From NCBI GenBank assembly GCA_963978905.1, contig OZ022257.1:8764509-8828508 (forward strand): a DNA stretch of 64,000 nucleotides, in the 5' to 3' direction. Of this stretch, positions 1 through 9,612 are shown piece by piece. The DNA comes from Trichostrongylus colubriformis. Its lineage: Eukaryota > Nematoda > Chromadorea > Rhabditida > Trichostrongylidae. Every line of letters begins with the position of its first letter. Position 1 is the stretch's first letter. Both the position numbers and the translations under genes were made by a program. The notes under the pieces are model-generated. The model saw nothing but the letters and a program-made list of their open reading frames with translations, had not been told where the DNA came from and made no database searches.

Positions 1-310
1 CTCGTTGCGCGACGCGCCATACATGAGGATTCCTCTCGAATTCTAAGTGAATGCAAACGCTTTTCCACTCCGCTAATGGCTCGCTAGCTTCAGATCACGT
101 ACTTGCAATTGCAAAGATATGAAAGAAGTCTATATCAGCTAGTTTCTCAAACATTCGTCCACGCAGGTATCCGTGGACAGACCCGTCGATAGATACCGCT
201 TCTCACGGCCGATCGGTTAATTTCGGAGATCTCTCTGTACGTGGTTTCGGTGCCAGTGGATCAACGAAAAGACTATTGGTGTGAGCCGGCTTAGACGTGG
301 ATCGCGCCAT
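1..310. repeat. Dispersed repeat, family F (copy 1)
   Basis: This stretch is present again in inverted, diverged form at about 30600-30960. The two share a run containing a motif near ATGGCGC at the outer end and the sentence of sequence around TCTCCGAAATT and TATCTATC. An open frame on the plus strand runs from the window edge to a TAG near 88, but the repeat relationship makes it an unlikely gene. Element class and true ends are not visible because the window cuts the left end. Confidence 0.5.
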
Positions 311-465
311 GCATGCTCGCGTCCATCGACGATTATTCATCAGGTTGAAGAGTAAACTACTTCCGTGATCGTCTTGGAATTGTGCACTATGGAAAAGGCA
401 TTAAGTATCGACCTCGCACCATGGCATAAATTAAGAGTGTAGGTTGCAGAAGCTTGACCTTTGTT

Positions 466-539
466 CACAGTTCACAATTCCGAAACGTAAAGAGTCAGTC
501 TAACCGTTGACCCTTTACGTTTCGGAACTGTGAACTGTG
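466..539. repeat. Inverted repeat / hairpin, 27-bp arms
   Basis: Positions 466-492 pair with 513-539 with a single mismatch and a 20-nt loop. The arms read CACAGTTCACAATTCCGAAA... and its complement. It lies in a stretch (about 310-1265) in which I see no gene. Other small hairpins follow, for example a CCCCAAGT/ACTTGGGG stem at 1021-1038. It is most likely the remnant of a foldback MITE. Confidence 0.6.
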
Positions 540-1265
540 TTTTGCGTTGCCCATGCGCTCTCCTCTCTTCAATATCGTCTTGAGTACTTATCTTTGAAAA
601 ATTGTGTCTTACTTTGTTTCCTTTGTGTGGGGTATCAGTTTTGATAAATTTGACCACATTTTTTTTACAACGGACATTCTTTACCGAGGGGCTCCTCTAG
701 CTGAAGGATCTCGAGCCAATAAGTGGCAAGGCTACGTGGTGCGACCCCAGGTGGCGGATAAGGGGCAAATCGTGGATCAAAAGATTATGTACCTGCTCTG
801 AGACGCAGGTGGATTCAGGGGATGGACTCTCTGTTTCTGCTGTGCTGCGCTGATTCATACCTACTGTATCCATACCCTAGATGTTTCTTGCATGCGTGTA
901 GGAGCGTTCTGGATTGTGCAGTTGGTATCCTGCATCCTGTCCAGTCAAAAGCTTGCATTCTAACGACTAACGACTGGGAGGTACATGAGAGGCGATCCGG
1001 GGTCGCCTCCAACAAATAAACCCCAAGTTCACTTGGGGATAGCCTGGCTAACTACCCGGAGTATACACAGACCCCACGACAGAGCCTGGCGAGCTACTCG
1101 TGAGTCTTCATTTTGCCGGAAACAGCAATAAATATGGACCTCATTTCCCTGAACCTGCGTTCTTAAGCAGCGAGGTTGTCGTATAGCAAGAGGGACGTCA
1201 CGAACGCTTTTTTACGTTTTTCATCAGTGAAATTCCGTTGGGGAATGTAATTGTGTCAAAAATAC
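540..1265. other. No gene seen; small hairpins only
   Basis: Short open frames occur on both strands, but none has splice signals, a recognisable domain or protein-like composition. The segment 985-1040 has two adjacent short stems (GGCGA..TCGCC and CCCCAAGT..ACTTGGGG). Confidence 0.4.
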
Positions 1266-1269
1266 CCAC

Positions 1270-1488
1270 CTAGCACAATCAAAGCGGAGAAAAATATTGG
1301 TAATATATACATAATGATAATAGTAGTCCTGTGGATCCATGGCCTTGGTCTTTTCTCGTAATCAGCAATGAACTGAGAGGCAAAAGCTCGCTCGATTATC
1401 GCTAAGGGCAGATATAATGCAGTACAGGTGAGGCACCATATTCGGACAAAACAGGCGGCGACAATTAGAATGGAACCAGAAAAACTAC
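1270..1488 (-). CDS. Sre-family chemoreceptor, TM3-TM4 exon (partial gene)
   Basis: An internal exon of a serpentine receptor class E (Sre) GPCR, a nematode chemosensory family. On the minus strand the acceptor is AACTTTTCCAG|G at 1489-1490 and the donor G|GTGGGT at 1268-1269. The exon is 219 nt and enters and leaves in phase 1. It encodes a hydrophobic TM3 followed by the Sre hallmark ERAFASQFIADYE and then TM4. The exon has the same length and phases as the third exon of the complete sre gene at 35417-44036. Downstream exons (TM5-TM7) would lie beyond the left edge. The TM2 exon was not found. A first exon of the same family lies at 8104-8304 on the same strand, but another coding unit (2873-3513) sits between, so the two may not belong to one gene. 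Confidence 0.75.
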
Positions 1489-1624
1489 CTGGAAAAGTTT
1501 TCATCGTTCATACTTCGTGAACGTTACCTATCGGGCGGCTAATCAATATTTACATAGTGAATGTGAGAAACGATTAGATAGAAAATATGGTTAAATATAC
1601 CGATAAGAATCGGAGTTAAGGTGA

Positions 1625-1700
1625 ATGGGGCCTTGGTAGTGTAATGGACTAGCACATCGCAGGAAAAGCATGAAATGCGAGTTTGAGTCCCGTTTCAGAT
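1625..1700 (+). other. tRNA-like segment with A- and B-box-like motifs
   Basis: TTGGTAGTGTAATGG near 1633-1647 resembles a pol III A box. GAGTTTGAGTCCCG near 1680-1693 resembles a B box (GGTTCGAATCC type). I could not fold a complete cloverleaf, so it may be a tRNA pseudogene or the head of a tRNA-derived SINE. Confidence 0.25.
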
Positions 1701-2135
1701 TGAAGCTTTTGCCCATAACTGAACATCCTTATAGCGAAAGATCGTAGTGGTATCACGGCCTTAAGCACAGCACTTCGAAGGTTTAATCCATGATAAACAG
1801 ACAAGCCGTCTTCCTTCTTGGGGAAGTAGGTCCTTGCAAACTGACTAGGCTGTACTTTATCGCTGGGCCACGGTGCGCTATCAAGGCGCTACATCTGTTC
1901 GAGCCCACTACGACGAAAGCCATTTTGCTCAGTTGGCCAATAAGGGAGCCCCAGTGGGTGTGGTCGGAGTGGATTCGAGCAGGTGAAGCGCAGTAATGGC
2001 GCACAAGAGGGTAGGCCGACCTATGTGATTATCGTGGAGTGCGCCTTAAATTTTGTCAAGACCTCACAATCAGGCCAGTGCATCCGATGGCGAACTGGAA
2101 CCCATCCTAACCAGACAAGAAGGGGCAGGGCACTC

Positions 2136-2212
2136 CGGGAGTCGAGGATTCCTCGACGGGGGGGTCGCACTCGACCGGACAGGAGGGGGGGTCGCATCTG
2201 TAGCTAAGCGAT
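2136..2212 (+). repeat. G-rich 'CCTCGAC...GGGGGGGTCGCA' repeat (family B end)
   Basis: CCTCGAC is followed twice by a G tract and GTCGCA (about 2150 and 2188). The same signature closes the larger elements at 6078-6180, 30440-30500 and 32030-32095, and occurs in opposite orientation at 39035-39110, 49595-49910 and 57945-58040. Confidence 0.5.
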
Positions 2213-2234
2213 AATTTTATGGGAATTTCCTCTA

Positions 2235-2345
2235 GCCCATCGTACAGTCGATATCTGCCCCTCATACACGAAAAGAGCCACTGCTACCTCGCTGTCTGAA
2301 TCGCAGATGGGTGTAGACCATCTTGAAAAGGTGACCGCCATCATT
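2235..2345. repeat. Dispersed direct repeat, second copy at 23820-23945
   Basis: Both copies read a GTCGATATC..GCC.CTCATA start, then AGCCAC, CTGAA and AGATAGGTGTGG-like motifs in the same order. This is a diverged two-copy family inside the window, of unknown class. Confidence 0.4.
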
Positions 2346-2872
2346 TATGGACTCGTTACGCGTTTAGCACTCACCATCGCGCTGCCATGATGACACACAC
2401 CTCATCGTTATGGAGGGGCCTATCTAGTAGCGGATAGAACCAATATACTCACATTACCGTAAACTATACGTTTATGTTATTGCATTGCTACCATAGAGTT
2501 CATTGTTGCGTGCAAGAACGACATGTCGGTATCCATTTAGGAGAAAAAAAATACATTTTTATTTTAGGCTACACCAGTCATACTATGAACGGCGTTTAAT
2601 GGAGACAAGCAGTCCAGCAAAGCATGCTTGTTGTTCACGTTGTTGAATTGTTGTAATTTGGTTGCAGTGGTGCATGTAAATTGTTTAATGCACATTGTTC
2701 AAATAAAAAGTAAAGCCCTATGAAATGTCTCTATCATATCATCATCACGAAGAGCACCAGAAGAAAAGATCATTGCTTTCGCTTTTCATCAATCTCTTTT
2801 GACAGTCGTATGACGTGTGCATCTGGTCTGCTCATGAACTTGTGCGAGGTCATGGAATGCTGGGCAGATGTT

Positions 2873-3513
2873 TTACAAGATCTTGTGCAGCACCTGAAAT
2901 CCTGAGTCAACCATGATCGGAGAGGCATGTAGTAGAAAAATATCTGAAACAATTGGCTTTCCCTCATGCTTCATAAACCATTCAGAAATTTTAAATGTCG
3001 ATGGCATGTGAGCCGAAAATCCTGGACCAAGAAGTGGGTTAGCCCACTGCTTGGCCAGAGTTTCGGGCGTAACGATATGTATGGTAAGTTCATCGTGTTG
3101 AACTCCGCAGTAGATTTTTGATATGGAGATGAGTATTGGCAGTTTTAAATTAAACTATATGGAGCGCTAAAATTTGGTAAAGCTGACCTCATTAGGCTTT
3201 GGTAAAGCTCACCTCATCAGCCTATCTGAGGTTGCAGCTCCTAATCTGCTCCTTTAACCTCTTCTGAGCCTAATGGCTGTTAAAAAACTGCGTTCAGGAT
3301 CGGCATTGCTGGCAGGGATGACAAGTATACACTTGATGGCCTGCAAAGAAGGAAATCAGTCTCCGAAATTATTAATAGTGAATATTATTTTACCTGAATA
3401 ACCACGTGAGGTACCCTTAATGCGTCTCCGTTGTCGAGCAGCGTTTGGCCCGCCAAAATGGCCATTCTTTGTAGCAATTTCCAAGCATTTGTAACAATTC
3501 TTTGCAATGGGAT
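2873..3513 (-). CDS. Unidentified protein, last two exons
   Basis: Two minus-strand exons join in phase. The first is 3513-3394, 40 codons, with acceptor CATTTGCAG at 3514-3516 and donor CAG|GTAAAA. The second is 3154-2873, 94 codons including the TAA stop, with acceptor CCATATAG. The residues look like a genuine globular protein: an amphipathic stretch with TNAWKLLQRMAILAGQTLL, the junction HVVIQ|FNLKLPIL, then YCGVQHDELTIHIVTPETL and a tail ending GFQVLHKIL. I do not recognise the family. No signal peptide or membrane segment is apparent. Upstream exons, expected above 3514, were not found. It lies on the same strand as, and between, the two minus-strand sre exons. It is therefore either nested or shows that those exons are from separate genes. 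Confidence 0.45.
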
Positions 3514-4099
3514 CTGCAAATGAAGTAAATTGATAAGTTGATGGATAAGGCAGTAACTTATGACATCAACATAAGTTGGTTTCACTAGATGTCTTTATCA
3601 AGTTAACAAAGACCAAAGAGAAAGAAAGCAAGTAAGAATACGGCCACACTGAGCATATGACAGAGCGAGCTCTTTTATATGCGAGCCCTTTTATATGAGG
3701 GAATGGCGGCTATCGATGATAAAGTGCAGGGACAATGCAGCGCTGCGTTGTTCATGCACTTTGTCATCGGCGAAAAAAAGGCGAAATGTGGAGAGGAGAA
3801 CGCTACTGTGTTCACAGGGAAGTGCACTTATGTATTCGCTGTTCACTAGAACATTGAACATTCAAAGAGTATTCACTGATCACTCGCACCGTGAAACACC
3901 CTTTCAATGTTATCTGCAACTCGTAGCAGGAGCCCAGTGCATGGCGGATCCCTTAAGCGAAGCCACAAGTGTATGTCCTATCTGATAGCCGCACGAGATC
4001 ATCTTACTAGGCCAACCACCCTTCTAGTTACATCTACTGCCCTTCCAATCACATCTACTGCGAAAGTAGGAGGCATGGCGCATACCCAGAGCAAGGATG

Positions 4100-6185
4100 G
4101 AGAACGCTAAGGTGTTGGTTTTACTGCACTGCTACCAGCAAAATTGTTTAGAAAGTATGAGGCTGCTTTTGAGGAGGTTTTGAACGCTCTCTGTGCGACG
4201 CTGTCACGCTCTTGATGGCAAAAAAATTTTCCTCGACATTTCCTCGACTCACGTTTCTCAAGAACTAGGCAACGTACAAAGGAGTTTGAGGGCGCGTTGG
4301 AAAGAACGAAGTCTCTAGTTTCAGAAAAACAACTGGGATTGCAAAACATGCAGCACAAAAAAAGTTATAACTGTTAGAAACCAAAAAACCCGCATGCAAT
4401 TTTCATTTTCCTCGACTAATCCTCGACTCGCATTCCTCTCTCATTTCTGAACATTTGAAGCAACTAAAGTAGTCATTAGAAAGAGCAAACCTAGCTCTTT
4501 CTAAAAAACACCTGAAGTCCCAAATCATAGAATATGAGGAAAGTTATGGTCGTTCAAACAAGGTCTACTTTCGCGATTTTCAGCCATTTTTGTCGATTAG
4601 CGCGCTCCAGGTTCGCACGCCGCGACGCAACCGCAGCGCTTCTAATGTTACCGCGAATTTCAAGTTTTTGAATTTTTAATAGGTATTTTTCATGTTTTGC
4701 TCTGTTATGTTTTATGTTTTTATGTTTTTATGCTCATGTTTCGTTGTGCCTTATGTTTAAATGTGTTTAATGTTTGTTTACATGTGTTTTTTTTTCAGAT
4801 TTCGTCAATAGTCGAAGCCGTCCCGTTGATCGCATCAAGGTATGTTGCTTTTTTTTTCAGAATTTGTTATGTATAGTGAATATTTTTCATATATAGTCGT
4901 ATAGTTTCCATTATGCTTTATGTTTAAATGTTTCTAATGCTTATTTCATGTCCTTTTTTCAGGTATCGTTCATGGTCGAAGTTCGGACGCGCGCCGCATC
5001 AAGGTATGTTGCTTTTTTTCAGAATTTGTTATGTATATTGAATATTTTTCATATATAGTCGTATAGTTTCCATTATGCTTTATGTTTAAATGTTTCTAAT
5101 GCTTATTTCATGTCCTTTTTTCAGGTATCGTTCATGGTCGAAGTTCGGACGCGCGCCGCATCAAGGTATGTTGCTTTTTTTCAGAATTTGTTATGTGTAT
5201 TGAATATTTTTCATATATAGTCGTATAGTTTCCATTATGCTTTATGTTTAAATGTTTCTAATGCTCATTTCATGTCCTTTTTTCAGGTATTCTTCATCGT
5301 GAAATCCAAACGCCTCCCGTAGGAAGGTATGTTGCTTTTTTTCAGATCTTGCAATTGTTCTTTGACTGTTTTTCATAATTAGTCGTAATATTTACGTTGT
5401 ACTTAATGTTTCAATGTCTTCAGTGCTTATTTCATGTACTTTTTTTCAGGTATTTTTTGATAGTGAAGTCCGACGCCGCCCGCAGGAAGGTATGTTGTTT
5501 TTTTTCAGAAAATGAGGTCTGTTGTTTCCTTTTCATTCTTCATGTTTAATATTGTTCACTTATTCTTATGTTACTCTTTTTCTTACATTTTCGCGTTTTG
5601 CTTTACCTATATATGTTTGATTTTGCTTTTTTCAGGTCCGTTGAAGAAGTGGCCGATTAAATCGAGGGAAGGCGTTCAGGAAACGAGGTTTGTTGTTTTC
5701 TTTTCATTCTTCATGTTTAATATTGTTCACTTATTCTTGTAATGCTCTTTTTATACATTTTCGTCTTTTACTTTATCTATATATGTTTGGTTTTGCTTTT
5801 TTTAGGTCCGTTGAAGAAGTACCCGAGTAAAACGAGAGGAGTTTCAGAAAGAAAGATTTTTTTGTTTTCTTTATATTTCGTGTTCGATTTAATAGGATTT
5901 AATGTGTGAAATTGTAATTTTTTTGGTTTGTACTTCTTCGATTACCTTTTACTGTGCCTAAGGGAAAAATAAATGTTCGCAATATTTGTACTGTAACATT
6001 TATTACAAAAGAAATCAATACAACTACACAAAACATGAAATATAGCAATCATACAATCTTGCGGTGCTGTGGAAGCCAGTAGGGGGGGGGGTCGCATTTG
6101 AGACCCGAAGAGGGGGGGTCGCACTGAAGCGGCCATTTTCCTCGACACCTGGGAGTGCCCTGAGAAGGGGGTCGTACCTACATAG
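4100..6185 (+). repeat. Composite repeat element, family B (longest copy)
   Basis: The left part has repeated TTTTCCTCGAC..TCCTCGACTC motifs (4230-4440). The middle is a T-rich tandem array (4780-5860). The right end carries two G-tract/GTCGCA-GTCGTA blocks near 6085-6175 with CCTCGACACCTGGGAGTGCC between. A shorter, diverged relative with the same order (CCTCATC..ATCCTCA motifs, GCG-rich middle, G-tract/GTCGTA end) lies at about 31020-32100. No transposase is visible, so it would be non-autonomous. The ends are approximate. Confidence 0.45.
4799..5855 (+). repeat. Tandem array of seven splice-site-flanked 40-52-bp boxes
   Basis: Boxes lie at 4799-4839, 4963-5003, 5125-5165, 5287-5326, 5450-5489, 5636-5687 and 5806-about 5855. 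Boxes 1-3 are 41 nt, 4-5 are 40 nt and 6 is 52 nt. Each of the first six is preceded by a T-rich tract ending TTTCAG and followed by GTATGTTG or GTTTGTTG, exactly like nematode cis-splice sites. The seventh is preceded by TTTTAG. The interval DNA is T-rich and repeats (ATATTTTTCATATATAGTCG; TTATGTTTAAATG) with about 160-bp periodicity. The boxes are GC-rich (e.g. GAAGTTCGGACGCGCGCC). No continuous reading frame runs through them. This may be a spliced non-coding transcript or a minisatellite that amplified an exon-intron unit. Confidence 0.7.
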
Positions 6186-6260
6186 GTCAACGATAAGCAC
6201 CATGATTCAAACTTTCATAAGTTGCTGCAGGCAAGAACACATAGCAATGGATTGCAACTA
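5860..6260. other. Right end of family B element; no gene
   Basis: Apart from the G-tract blocks and the CCTCGACACCTGGGAGTGC signature, nothing recognisable is seen. Confidence 0.35.
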
Positions 6261-7131
6261 TTAGGTTGAGTCAATATGAAACGGACAAATTGACAAATTT
6301 TATCGTTATCGTACAACTTTTCAACGGCAACTGAGATTCACTTAAAACACGCTCCATCTTTATCAATGACCTTCTGTCACCGCTTAGGCAGATCATGGAT
6401 GCCCTTGCTCCGGAAGGCCAGAGGCTGGACCTCGAAGGAGTACTCGAGTGCCTTCTTGACGTCGTCGCGAGCGCGAGTTTCGCAGTCTTGGCCGTCCAGG
6501 TGGCGTTGGAGGTCGGGGAGAGGGAAATCCGAAAGGGCCATGTATGGGGAGTACGGTGGGTGTGGAAGCACGGTCCAACTGTTCTACAGTAGCTCGGCCT
6601 TGATCAATCTTGCAGTATGCAGTTTCGCGTTGTCGTGCTGGAAGTAGACATGTGACCGCCGCTGTTGCGAATTTTGGACATTTGCCTTTGACTCTCGTGA
6701 CTGACGAATGTAGACGTCGGCGGATACTGTTGTACCTTCATCGAGCAGCTTCCAGTATTCTATGCCGTGTACGCTCCACCGAATGCGGTTTTCGTCCTCG
6801 ATGGGATAGTCGCCCGACGCAAACTTCAAATGCCACAAGTACACTGTACTTCTGGTGGGGGTATTCTTTTCGTAAACTTCCTTTAGGCGTCTTTCGATAT
6901 CCGCGGGTTCTTGGCCAGATAGCGATAAAATGAGTATGACGTTGCGGCTTGAAATTTTGGCATGGTGGCGGAATGAAACTAGTTTGGAGTGATTATTCTA
7001 TGGAACTTCGAAGAGCTTTTCATGCTGATTCCAATGGGACCTCGCGCATCCATTTTTGTCAACTAATTGCTTAGCGATGATCACTAGAAGTCATGACTAC
7101 CATTTGTTCGAGCCACATCGACTCAACCTAA
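6261..7131 (-). mobile_element. mariner-family transposon, internally deleted, with dead transposase
   Basis: The ends are TTAGGTTGAGTC at 6261 and its complement ending at 7131, flanked by TA target duplications (6259-6260 and 7132-7133). At about 870 bp it is much shorter than the roughly 1.3 kb of intact mariners. The minus strand retains transposase pieces: GTTVSADVYIRQ and HVYFQHDNAKLHTARL (second catalytic D region) in one frame, and LPHPPYSPYMALSDF (the third-D PYSPDLAPSD region, with D changed to Y) in another. The reading frame is broken between them. It is the closest relative of the copies at 14834-15694 and 60687-61357. Confidence 0.85.
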
Positions 7132-7474
7132 TACATATACAATCTGGTAACACTTACTGATACTATAAGGGCCAAAAAAGGGTCGTAATTTAGTTCCTGT
7201 AGAAGGGTTATTACTAAAGAGGATATTTTCCTCGACACTGGGAATGCTCTGCGTGCAATTCAAGCATTGTTGTGCGCTAATAAACGCTGATTGAATCATG
7301 CGCAGATCTCCGTTTTTCAAAAAGAGTTGAAGGCAGTTGAAGCAGTTGAAGGGCGGGTATCGTTAGAATTCAGTGGAAAATCTAGAAACTTCATAATAGA
7401 AAGAAGGTTCCCTTGACATGCAGCCTGAATAGAAACTCTACAAGAGTGATGGAGATGCCGTGGGTGACCGTAAC

Positions 7475-7650
7475 ATTAGGCTACATTCATACTTAACGCC
7501 GGTGGGGCGTGGCTCCTTGCGGCAGAGTGGCAAGTAGGAGATGCAGAGACGACGCCGACAACAAGACAGGGTGGCATAGGCAGGGACGCACAGATACGCA
7601 ATTATGTCCTGCCACCGACAGGCATGGCAGAGTGTGAACGCGGCCTCAAA
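7475..7650. repeat. MITE, 'ggccgcgttcatac' family G
   Basis: Begins TTAGGCTACATTCATACTT..CGCCGG and ends GTGTGAACGCGGCCTC, imperfect inverted ends. The interior GCAGAGTGGCAAGTAG..ACGACGC..GGCAGGGACGCA is shared with copies at 36536-36725, 40605-40765 and (opposite strand) 53346-53570. No coding capacity. Confidence 0.6.
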
Positions 7651-8103
7651 ACGGATTACGGTGGCTAGCCCACTGTCTTCTTCCCCTTCCCCCTAATGAA
7701 AAACACATGGAATTAAACAGAGCGAGAGGGTAGACGCTACAAGATGCAACACTGTACCTTCTTCCCTCAAAATGTCGACCTCATAAAGAACTAACACAAT
7801 GCGCGATATAGTGCCAGGATAACATAGAAGTAGTAAGGCCTACAAAAGTAAACCGTTGAAAATGCTGATATTTCACAGATACAGTTTGCAATAAAGGACT
7901 TGTAGCATATGTTTGTTGCTCTACAAGGCTTGATCTGAGCCTTCAGCAACGGAGCATCTTTAGTGAGTACAAATATGTACACTGCAGGGGATGCAAGAAA
8001 ATTTTCCTTAGATGAAAAAGGTAGTCATTTTTACTGCTACTGAATTACTAGATTTGAGGTCGGTGAAGCTGACCTCGATTTGACCCGACCTTATCGGAAT
8101 TAC
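7651..8103. other. No gene recognised
   Basis: AT-rich DNA. Several short frames exist on the minus strand, but none fits the missing sre TM2 exon that I looked for here. Confidence 0.35.
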
Positions 8104-8304
8104 CTGCATTATTCTTGCAAGATTCTTGTGAAATACTGAAGTTATCTCAAGAACTCTGATCACAAAAGGGACACATGTCGTAGCAAGGAGCATAGCCAAG
8201 AACTCCACAGCTAATAGGATCAAAATCGCTGGATTTTTCAGCTCCAAAGGTCTCGGACTGATCAAGGTGAGGAAGAACTTATATCCTCCAATACTCACAT
8301 CCAT
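8104..8304 (-). CDS. Sre-family chemoreceptor, first exon (N-terminus and TM1)
   Basis: The exon starts at the ATG at 8304-8302 and ends at donor ATGCAG|GTAATT (8104/8103), giving 67 codons in phase 0. It encodes a short extracellular N-terminus, a long hydrophobic TM1 (LLAVEFLAMLLATTCVPFVI) and the Sre intracellular-loop motif VFHKNLARIMQ. This matches LFHRNLIKIMQ and LFHRNLIIIIQ at the same place in the two complete sre genes of the window, whose first exons are 210 and 207 nt. The next exon (TM2, expected 82 nt starting in phase 0) was not located. The TM3 exon at 1270-1488 is a candidate partner 6.6 kb away, with the caveat given there. A mariner and the tandem array lie in between. Confidence 0.75.
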
Positions 8305-9204
8305 TTAGATTATGATCTGCAATAGTTTGGATTTAGCAAGTTTGAAGATATGTATTGATCGAAGAACAGAAGAAGCTTTTCATCGATTCAAAAATAAGGA
8401 GTGAGCAAGGAAAAAACCGATTTTGAAGGCTTTTCAAATTTGTTTGATGACATCAATCCTCTTTCGCCGACAAATGAGAAATAAACGGAGAGTAGTATGT
8501 AAGCCTCAGTGTATATTCTAGAATTGTGTTAGACACATCATATAGTTCGCCCACACAGGGGATCCTGTTTACAACTTAGCGACGCCAGGCTTACAATTTA
8601 CTCGGAAGGACTGTTATTGCCAGTTTCTGTGAGCCAATTAACTCAACTGCTCACTTCAGTTTCACTGTGTTTTTTGCGAACTGACTAAAAAAAGCTCCGA
8701 AGATAACGGTGACGAAAATATGCATATCCTTGATACACTTATAAACGTTGATTATCTGGTAATCTAAATGGTGTAGGCAGTATGCGATCAGCATGCAGTT
8801 AGAAAGTCCACAGCAAAGTCACTCCACTTTTCAAAACATTCGTTCAGCCACTGAAGGGTTGACCTCCTATTGCAACTGCATTAGTGAATGATGATGCCTT
8901 AATGGGTTGGATGGATTGCTAAGAAATTATTCATCTCTTATTTATCAAAAGAGGGTTTTGAGAATAACTACATATTGTCACTGCCTAATAAGTACTCACC
9001 TACCTCACAAATTCAGCAAGTTTCGAGCTCCTAAAAGGCAGTTATAGGGGTGATGTAAGTAGTGAGAGCTTCTGAGGTAAGTTACCCAAATAAACTCACT
9101 TGTCTGGGAATACTAAATGTCGCCAAATTCCAGGTGAGAGGAGCGCTTCAAAAGTAGCGTCTCCTTCAACGACTGAAAATATTTTTATCCTAGCCCGCCC
9201 CTTT
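8305..9204. other. Upstream of the minus-strand sre exon; no other feature seen
   Basis: This would contain the promoter of the minus-strand receptor exon. No specific element can be named. Confidence 0.3.
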
Positions 9205-9612
9205 TCATCCCAGTCCATCCCATTTGATATTCAGGGGCGGGAAGAAGTCCTTGTTTTTTGGATTTGTGGAAGTTTCACTTCCTGTTTTTTCGCGTTCATG
9301 CTGCTGAGCATCTCGGCTTTGATATTCAGTAATTTTGTCACATTCGGCCCAAATTCTCTCCCGATCACTGCCTTTAACGTGCATACTTGGCAACTGCTTG
9401 CTGAACAGCTTGCATGATAACGGCATGAACCCATGTGTTATTTCTGGTATGAAGGGGGGAGAGGGGTTATGAGAAATAACTGAAGCGGTTTCAGCAAAAA
9501 ACAACTCAGAATTCGAGTGTGTACCTACGATTTCACAATCACTAGCTTCCTCGAAAGATTTATTGTAATTTGGAACAGAAGTCTCTTTCCAGTGTTTCGA
9601 AAAATCGCGCAT
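9205..9612 (-). CDS. Hypothetical 135-residue open reading frame
   Basis: An uninterrupted ATG-to-stop frame of 135 codons with protein-like, polar composition (RDFSKHWKETSVPNYNKSFE near the start, REKTGSETSTNPKNKDFFPP near the end). There is no transmembrane segment or signal peptide. A 105-residue frame overlaps on the other strand (9100-9417), so one of them is a shadow. No family recognised and no flanking splice sites stand out. It could be a fragment of a retroelement or a chance ORF. Confidence 0.25.
   Translation of the reverse strand: MRDFSKHWKETSVPNYNKSFEEASDCEIVGTHSNSELFFAETASVISHNPSPPFIPEITHGFMPLSCKLFSKQLPSMHVKGSDRERIWAECDKITEYQSRDAQQHEREKTGSETSTNPKNKDFFPPLNIKWDGLG

Noticed and set aside
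1..90. Plus-strand frame open to the left edge (ends ...STPLMAR stop)
   Set aside because: Lies in a dispersed repeat whose inverted copy at 30.6-30.96 kb does not keep the frame.
1629..1695. Functional tRNA gene
   Set aside because: A- and B-box-like words exist, but acceptor, anticodon and T stems do not pair properly by eye.
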